Source: Phycisphaerae bacterium (lineage in GTDB: Bacteria; Planctomycetota; Phycisphaerae; Phycisphaerales; SM1A02). Taken from it: a stretch of DNA of 64,000 bases. The stretch is from positions 1-64,000 of the forward strand of contig PAHO01000008.1 of NCBI GenBank assembly GCA_002705085.1, read 5' to 3'. The position numbers and the translations under genes are program-made. Shown one piece after another: positions 59,379 to 64,000 of this stretch. Within the stretch, counting starts at the first letter, position 1, and each line of letters opens with the position of its first letter. The notes under the pieces are model-generated. The model was not told where the DNA came from and searched no databases. It worked only from the letters and a program-made list of their open reading frames with translations.

Positions 59379-61309
59379 TGAGTCACCAGTCCGATCTGAT
59401 CGAAAGCGACATCATTGCTTACCTCAAGCAACACGAGCGAAAGGAGCTGCTGCGGCTCCTCACCTGTGGCAGTGTTGATGATGGGAAAAGCACGCTGATT
59501 GGCCGTCTGCTCCACGACTCAAAAATGGTGTACGAGGACCAACTTGAGGCTGTGACCCGCGACAGTGCCAAAAGCGGAACCACTGGAGAGCAACCCGATC
59601 TGTCGCTGTTGGTCGACGGACTCAAAAGTGAACGAGAACAGGGCATCACCATTGATGTGGCCTACCGGTATTTCAGCACCAGCAAGCGAAAATTCATCAT
59701 TGCTGACTGCCCAGGGCACGAGCAGTACACAAGGAACATGGCCACTGGCGCATCGACTTGCGACCTCGCCGTCATTCTGATCGACGCAAGACATGGCGTT
59801 CAAGTCCAAACCCGGCGGCATTCATACATCGTCCGTCTTCTGGGCATCAAGCATGTGGTTGTCGCCATCAACAAGATGGACATCGTTGATTGGAGCGAAG
59901 ATCGATTTGAAGAAATTCGATCTGAGTACGCCAATTTTGCCGCAAAATTGGGACTCGAAGATGTCCGGTTCTTGCCGATGAGTGCCTTGCTGGGCGACAA
60001 CGTTGTCGATCCTTCCGAAAACATGCCTTGGTACAACGGGCCCACCTTGATGCATGTGCTCGAGAACGTGCACATTGGCGGCGATCGAAACTTGCGAGAT
60101 TTCCGATTCCCGGTGCAGTGGGTCAACCGTCCAAACCTCAACTTCCGCGGCTTTGCCGGACAAGTGGCCTCGGGAGCGATCCGTCCAGGGGAATCCATCC
60201 AAGTCATGCCCTCTGGAAAAAGCACCACAATCAAAGAGGTGCTGGGGCCTGATGGCCCACTTGATGAAGCTTTTACCCCGATGAGTGTGACGCTCACCTT
60301 CAATGATGAAATCGACGCCTCGCGAGGGGACACCATCGTCCACGCCGAAGCAAGCCCAACCATCACCAACGTATTTGATGCCATGTTGGTCTGGATGCAC
60401 GAAGAGGAGCTGTCACCCGGTCGCGAGTACATCATCAAACACGGCCCACACCGAACCTATGGGACCGTCGACCGGATCCTCAACCGGGTTGATGTGAACA
60501 GCCTCGCGGAGCATGATGCGACGCGTCTGGAACTGAACGAGATTGCCCGGGTGGCCATCCGTACGAGCGCCCCAATGGTTCTTGATGACTATGAAAACAA
60601 TCGGGGAACCGGCGCTTTCGTCATCATCGACCGGCTGACCAACGTCACCGTCGGAGCGGGGATGATTCGACTCACCGGGCAAACGACTTCCGCCCATTGG
60701 GAAACCGAACCAGGGGCCATCTTGGCGCACCAAGGGTCCAGCGTGAGTGCCGAAGAACGACGCACTCGGTTTGGGCATGGGGCAGCAACCATTTTGCTCA
60801 CCGGACTGACCGGTTCCGGAAAAACAACCCTGGCCCTGGAACTGGAACGGCTGCTCTTCGAGCGGAATGTGCATGCCGCCGTCCTCGACGGACAAGCCAT
60901 GAGAATGGGCCTGAACCGAGACCTCGGGTTCAGCGCCGCCGAGCGATCAGAAAATCTACGCCGAAGCATGGAACTGGCGCGGATGATGAACAGCGTGGGG
61001 ACCATTTGCCTTGCCGCTTTCGTTGCACCAGAAGAGCGATCGCGAGAAGCCGCAAAGGAGTTGATCGGTGAAGATCGATTCCTTTTGGTCCACCTTGATG
61101 CACCGCTCGAAGTGTGCCGCGCACGCGACGCAAGTGGCCTATACGAACGGCAAGAGAGTGGTGAGCATGCATCAATTCCTGGCGTGACCCAACCGTACGA
61201 CGCCCCCCAAGAGCCAGATCTACGCATTGACACCAACGCCACTTCCACCGAAGACGCAGCCCGGCAGGTCATTGCATTGCTCAAGGATCGCAAGTTGATT
61301 GAAGGCTGA
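59378..61309 (+). CDS. cysNC: Sulfate adenylyltransferase subunit 1 / APS kinase fusion
   Basis: A 643-residue fusion. The N-terminal GTPase part (CysN) drives APS formation: GSVDDGKSTLIGRLL (P-loop, G31-T39), DCPGHEQYTRNMATGAS (G3) and NKMDIVD (G4), followed by two beta-barrel domains. The C-terminal kinase part (from about residue 465) has GLTGSGKTT (G476-T484) and DGQAMRMGLNRDLGFSAAERSENLRR. In the loop where CysC proteins have ISPFR, this domain has FVAPEERS, lacking the Ser. GGAGGG in front of the start supports strong translation. It is coupled to cysD and to the GT4 gene (TGATG, 1 nt overlap). Confidence 0.95.
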   Translation: MSHQSDLIESDIIAYLKQHERKELLRLLTCGSVDDGKSTLIGRLLHDSKMVYEDQLEAVTRDSAKSGTTGEQPDLSLLVDGLKSEREQGITIDVAYRYFSTSKRKFIIADCPGHEQYTRNMATGASTCDLAVILIDARHGVQVQTRRHSYIVRLLGIKHVVVAINKMDIVDWSEDRFEEIRSEYANFAAKLGLEDVRFLPMSALLGDNVVDPSENMPWYNGPTLMHVLENVHIGGDRNLRDFRFPVQWVNRPNLNFRGFAGQVASGAIRPGESIQVMPSGKSTTIKEVLGPDGPLDEAFTPMSVTLTFNDEIDASRGDTIVHAEASPTITNVFDAMLVWMHEEELSPGREYIIKHGPHRTYGTVDRILNRVDVNSLAEHDATRLELNEIARVAIRTSAPMVLDDYENNRGTGAFVIIDRLTNVTVGAGMIRLTGQTTSAHWETEPGAILAHQGSSVSAEERRTRFGHGAATILLTGLTGSGKTTLALELERLLFERNVHAAVLDGQAMRMGLNRDLGFSAAERSENLRRSMELARMMNSVGTICLAAFVAPEERSREAAKELIGEDRFLLVHLDAPLEVCRARDASGLYERQESGEHASIPGVTQPYDAPQEPDLRIDTNATSTEDAARQVIALLKDRKLIEG

Positions 61310-62430
61310 TGCGGATTCTCCACTACGAACCCGCCATCCGCCTTGAACTCGGAGGGGTCGTTCGCGCGGTGCTTGATATTGCCGCCGAACAAGCCAAAGC
61401 TGGCGCTAAGGTCACTCTCGTGACCCATGATGACCAAGACGTTCCCGCCGATTTCCCCGGAGAAGTCAAGGTGATCCCCGGCCCCGGGATTCTAGGACGG
61501 CTTGGCCCTGGCGTCGTTTCGGCCCATTCACTCTGTCAAGAAAGCGACGTCATCCATCTTCATGGCGCATGGTCCTTGGCCAACCTGCAATGGGCTGAAA
61601 TCGCCATCCAAGCCGGACGTTCTTATTTCATCAGCCCCCACGGGATGCTTGATGACTGGTGCATGGAACAAAAGAGCCTGAAGAAGAAATTCTTCCTGCG
61701 CTTCGGGGGGCGAAAATGGCTTGAACGTGCATCGGGCGTGCACCTCACCGCCACTGCTGAAGAACGACAATCGAAAAAGTGGGCCCCTTCCATGCGCAGC
61801 TTTGTCTGCCCACTCCCGATGGATCTGACCCCATTTCAGGAAATCCCCCCCCGCTCCCTAGCCGCCTCAGTTGAGCCGGCATACACGGAAGATCCTCCGA
61901 TCATTCTCTTCCTGTCACGTCTCCACGAAAAAAAGCGACCAGACCTGCTGATTGAAGTGGCCAGAGAGTTAAAAAACGAAGCGACGATCGTTCTCGCCGG
62001 AGACGGCGACCCGAATTACGTCGAATCTCTCAAGAGGCAAGCGGAAGGAACCTCGGTCCGCTTCCCGGGCTTTGTACGAGGTCCCGCCAAAGTCGCGATG
62101 TACGCACACGCGACTTGCTTTGCTCTCCCTACCAGCCAAGAAAATTTTGGCTATGTCCTGTTTGAAGCGTTGGCTGCTGGAGTTCCGGTGCTGACCACCA
62201 AAGGGGCCGACACCTGGCCCGAGATGGAGGCCTCAGGGGGAGCAATCGTCTTGGAAGCTTCGATCGATGCTTTCTGCACAGCGATCAGGCAACGCATCGC
62301 GTCTCCAGAAGAGTCCAAAGGGATGGGAGCCAAGGGCCGAGAATGGGCGCTTCAAAATCTTGACGCCCAAGCCGCGACCCGTCGACTCCTTCAACACTAC
62401 GAAGATCACAGTGGGGCCGGAATTGAGTAG
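61309..62430 (+). CDS. GT4 family glycosyltransferase
   Basis: A 373-residue GT-B enzyme. The start is MRILHYEPAIRLELGGVVRAVLDIAAEQAKAG-like with the Gly-rich acceptor loop. The C-terminal donor domain has IILFLSRLHEKKRPDLLIEVA and TSQENFGYVLFEALAAGVPVL, an EX7E motif with ENFGYVLFE. It probably transfers a nucleotide-activated sugar to a lipid-linked oligosaccharide or polysaccharide repeat. Cytoplasmic face of the inner membrane in known relatives. It is translationally coupled to cysNC, linking sulfate activation to glycan synthesis. Confidence 0.9.
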   Translation: MRILHYEPAIRLELGGVVRAVLDIAAEQAKAGAKVTLVTHDDQDVPADFPGEVKVIPGPGILGRLGPGVVSAHSLCQESDVIHLHGAWSLANLQWAEIAIQAGRSYFISPHGMLDDWCMEQKSLKKKFFLRFGGRKWLERASGVHLTATAEERQSKKWAPSMRSFVCPLPMDLTPFQEIPPRSLAASVEPAYTEDPPIILFLSRLHEKKRPDLLIEVARELKNEATIVLAGDGDPNYVESLKRQAEGTSVRFPGFVRGPAKVAMYAHATCFALPTSQENFGYVLFEALAAGVPVLTTKGADTWPEMEASGGAIVLEASIDAFCTAIRQRIASPEESKGMGAKGREWALQNLDAQAATRRLLQHYEDHSGAGIE

Positions 62431-62461
62431 ATCACACAACAACGGCCTGATACTTGCCGCG

Positions 62462-63277
62462 ATGCGGAAGATGTCCTCGAAGGCAAACCAGATTCTCGCC
62501 CCAAGATTTGGCCAGCATCTTGGCTACGTCTTGAATAGTGAATACCCAAAAGCCGGCGGGACATGGTTTGGAAAAATGGCGGCTGAAATCATGCAGTTGC
62601 CTTATCCCGAACACAACGCATTCCCAACCGGCTGCCCCTGCGTTCTTCATAACCACTGGAACTGGAGTCCAAGATTGCCCCGAGGCTTTTACCTCACCAG
62701 GGACGGCAGGGATGTCATGGTCTCGCTCTACTTCCACCGGGTCCGGGAACTCACCGCGAACAACCCCGTTGCCGAGCGCCGTTTTGGCAAACGCTACGAC
62801 AAGCTGTTTGGCAAAGGCTGGGACCCAAATGACTCCATCAAAAACCTCAGACCCTTCATTCGAGATGAGTTTGATCGCCCTCGGGACAGTCGCCAAAACT
62901 GGCGTGACCATGTCATGAACTGGCACGACGGAGGCCGAGGCCGCAAGAATGTCATCTATCTCAAATATGAAGAGCTGCTCAGCGACCCTCAAGCAACTGT
63001 GACACGCGTCGTCAGTGAAATGACAGGCCAAACGCCTGACCCCTGGGTCGTCAACCAAACGGTTGAAAAATACGACATGAAACGGCAGACTGGCGGGAGA
63101 GCCGCAGGGGTTGAGGATCGCTCCTCGTTCATCAGAAAAGGCGTAGCTGGGGACTGGGTCAACCATTTTTCAAATGAATCCGCCGAGCTGATGCACGAAC
63201 TTGCAGGCGATGCCATTCTCTCTCTGGGCTACGAAAAAGACCCCCAGTGGTGGCAAAATCGCACCTACCCAGATTGA
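62462..63277 (+). CDS. Second sulfotransferase-domain protein
   Basis: A 271-residue sulfotransferase with the PAPS motifs SEYPKAGGTWFGKMA (5'-PSB, where the usual S/T is Gly) and YLTRDGRDVMVSLYFH (3'-PB), and the KYEELLSDP block and GVAGDWVNHFSNES near the end, which are typical of this family. The start is uncertain: ATG at 62462 (used here) has no ribosome site; a TTG at 62423 overlapping the GT4 stop is equally possible and would fit translational coupling. It probably sulfates the glycan built by the neighbouring glycosyltransferase. A different acceptor from the enzyme at 56910 is likely because the two are not closely similar. Confidence 0.85.
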   Translation: MRKMSSKANQILAPRFGQHLGYVLNSEYPKAGGTWFGKMAAEIMQLPYPEHNAFPTGCPCVLHNHWNWSPRLPRGFYLTRDGRDVMVSLYFHRVRELTANNPVAERRFGKRYDKLFGKGWDPNDSIKNLRPFIRDEFDRPRDSRQNWRDHVMNWHDGGRGRKNVIYLKYEELLSDPQATVTRVVSEMTGQTPDPWVVNQTVEKYDMKRQTGGRAAGVEDRSSFIRKGVAGDWVNHFSNESAELMHELAGDAILSLGYEKDPQWWQNRTYPD

Positions 63278-63312
63278 ACGAAGTTGACACTTCTCACCGA
63301 TACAACCATCGG

Positions 63313-64000
63313 ATGCTGTCGATCCTGTTCATTGCTCAAGGGCTTCTGGTACTGACTCTCATCGTGAGAGATGGCGTGACCCGTCGGGTCGAAATCGCCT
63401 CTGCCCGCAACCTCTTCCTCATTGGATTTGTTGTCTTTCAGTCGTTCAGTGCGGCGACTGCGATGACTACCGGCATCTTTGGCGAAGTCCCCGTCCGAAC
63501 CCCATCGTCCACGGGATTTGTGTTCTTCATTCTCACCTCAATTGCTCTGGCCATTTTTCTCAGAACATGGAAGAAGTCCAAGATTGCCTCAGCCGCTTCA
63601 TCTCTTCCTGCGAAGTTGGACTTTAAAGAAACCAATTCACTGTGGCTTATGAGCGTCATCTGCTTGGGCTTTGGTCTGGTCTCAAAATTCATCCTCGCGT
63701 TTGTTCCGATTTTCGGCGTGCTCTCTGTACAGTTGGCCACAGGCATGTTTGCCGCATCGGTTGGTCTGGCCGCTTGGCAATGGAGCCGGTCACCGTGGAA
63801 CGCGGCAAGCCTCTGCTTGTTCTTGGCGATCAGCGTTGTGGTCGTCGGGGCCATGCTGTCGGGGGCTTTTGGGCGCCGCCCGCTCTTGACGGTAATGCTG
63901 GTTGTTGGATTCGCGTATTACTGGCGGGTCGCCAGATACAAAGACCCACGTCAGGTTTTTATCCGAGCCTTTTTCATCGCACTGATTGTTTCCGGCCCCA
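63313..64000 (+). CDS. Polymerase-like membrane protein, cut by window end
   Basis: An open frame of 229 codons to the end of the window, starting at ATG 63313 (or at a TTG at 63274 overlapping the previous stop). It has about six membrane segments so far, beginning LSILFIAQGLLVLTLIV, and short polar loops with Arg/Lys. The organisation resembles O-antigen/exopolysaccharide polymerases of the Wzy type, which also follow glycosyltransferases in such loci, but the loop signatures lie beyond the window. Reading frame and composition are good; the family is only suggested. Confidence 0.6.
   Translation, partial: MLSILFIAQGLLVLTLIVRDGVTRRVEIASARNLFLIGFVVFQSFSAATAMTTGIFGEVPVRTPSSTGFVFFILTSIALAIFLRTWKKSKIASAASSLPAKLDFKETNSLWLMSVICLGFGLVSKFILAFVPIFGVLSVQLATGMFAASVGLAAWQWSRSPWNAASLCLFLAISVVVVGAMLSGAFGRRPLLTVMLVVGFAYYWRVARYKDPRQVFIRAFFIALIVSGP

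Noticed and set aside
1-64000. CRISPR array, insertion sequence, integrated element or replication origin
   Set aside because: No regularly spaced direct repeats, transposase, integrase or DnaA-box cluster was noticed; the only large repeat is the beta-helix gene duplication.

Overview
The window looks like a chromosomal segment of a marine-type planctomycete, most likely class Phycisphaerae. The evidence is a PSCyt1/DUF1549/DUF1553 cytochrome-like protein next to a DUF1501 protein, a C-terminal sorting tail of the form VPAPGALALIGLAAAGRRRR, secreted proteins ending in dockerin-like EF-hand repeats with a terminal Cys, H-X9-DG-type pseudopilins, and a peptidoglycan cluster with no ftsA or ftsZ beside it. 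The taxonomic call is an inference; there is no rRNA or marker gene here. No CRISPR array, insertion sequence, integrase or phage structural gene was seen.

Layout. 1-170: start of a membrane protein that leaves the window. 195-6252: alpha-glucan operon (GH13 amylase, GH77 glucanotransferase, glucan phosphorylase), facing an SSS-family Na+/solute symporter. 7964-13389: Gfo/Idh/MocA oxidoreductase, DUF1501 and PSCyt proteins in one operon. 13506-24389: secreted two-domain protein, DUF6787 membrane protein, small methyltransferase, POT peptide transporter, GT2/GT39 pair, PEP-CTERM-like protein, pseudopilin, membrane protein and YceI. 24511-33970: a secreted module with a degenerate alpha/beta hydrolase-like protein, three paralogous beta-helix/dockerin proteins and a subtilisin-like protease with the same type of C-terminus. 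Several of these genes have strong individual terminators and structured 5' leaders. 34075-43754: TolB-like lipoprotein, MerC-like protein with a His-rich insert, PhoX-like protein, orphan DUF1156-type DNA methylase, nitroreductase, RNA m5C methyltransferase, MFS transporter, DUF1080 protein and hotdog thioesterase.

43743-51042 is a compact classical menaquinone operon on the minus strand (menF-D-H-B-A-C-E), covering chorismate to demethylmenaquinone; the final methyltransferase is not in the window, and the thioesterase at its end may supply the DHNA-CoA hydrolysis step. 51093-56805 is a plus-strand run: M48 protease, murC, murB, ddl, an FtsQ-like single-pass protein, a membrane protein and a small HTH-like protein, followed by tRNA-Ser(UGA). 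56910-64000 is a sulfation and polysaccharide locus: sulfotransferase and cysC on the minus strand, divergent cysD and cysNC on the plus strand, then a GT4 glycosyltransferase, a second sulfotransferase and a polymerase-like membrane protein cut by the window end. The likely joint role is making PAPS and decorating a surface glycan with sulfate.

The most interesting non-coding signals are (1) repeated divergent gene pairs whose start codons lie only 24-44 nt apart, with -10-like boxes overlapping on the two strands and, in several cases, placed 6-9 nt before the start codon, suggesting leaderless bidirectional promoters; (2) a 13-bp stem that hides the Shine-Dalgarno sequence of the first beta-helix gene; and (3) a G-rich hairpin shared by the leaders of the other two beta-helix genes.
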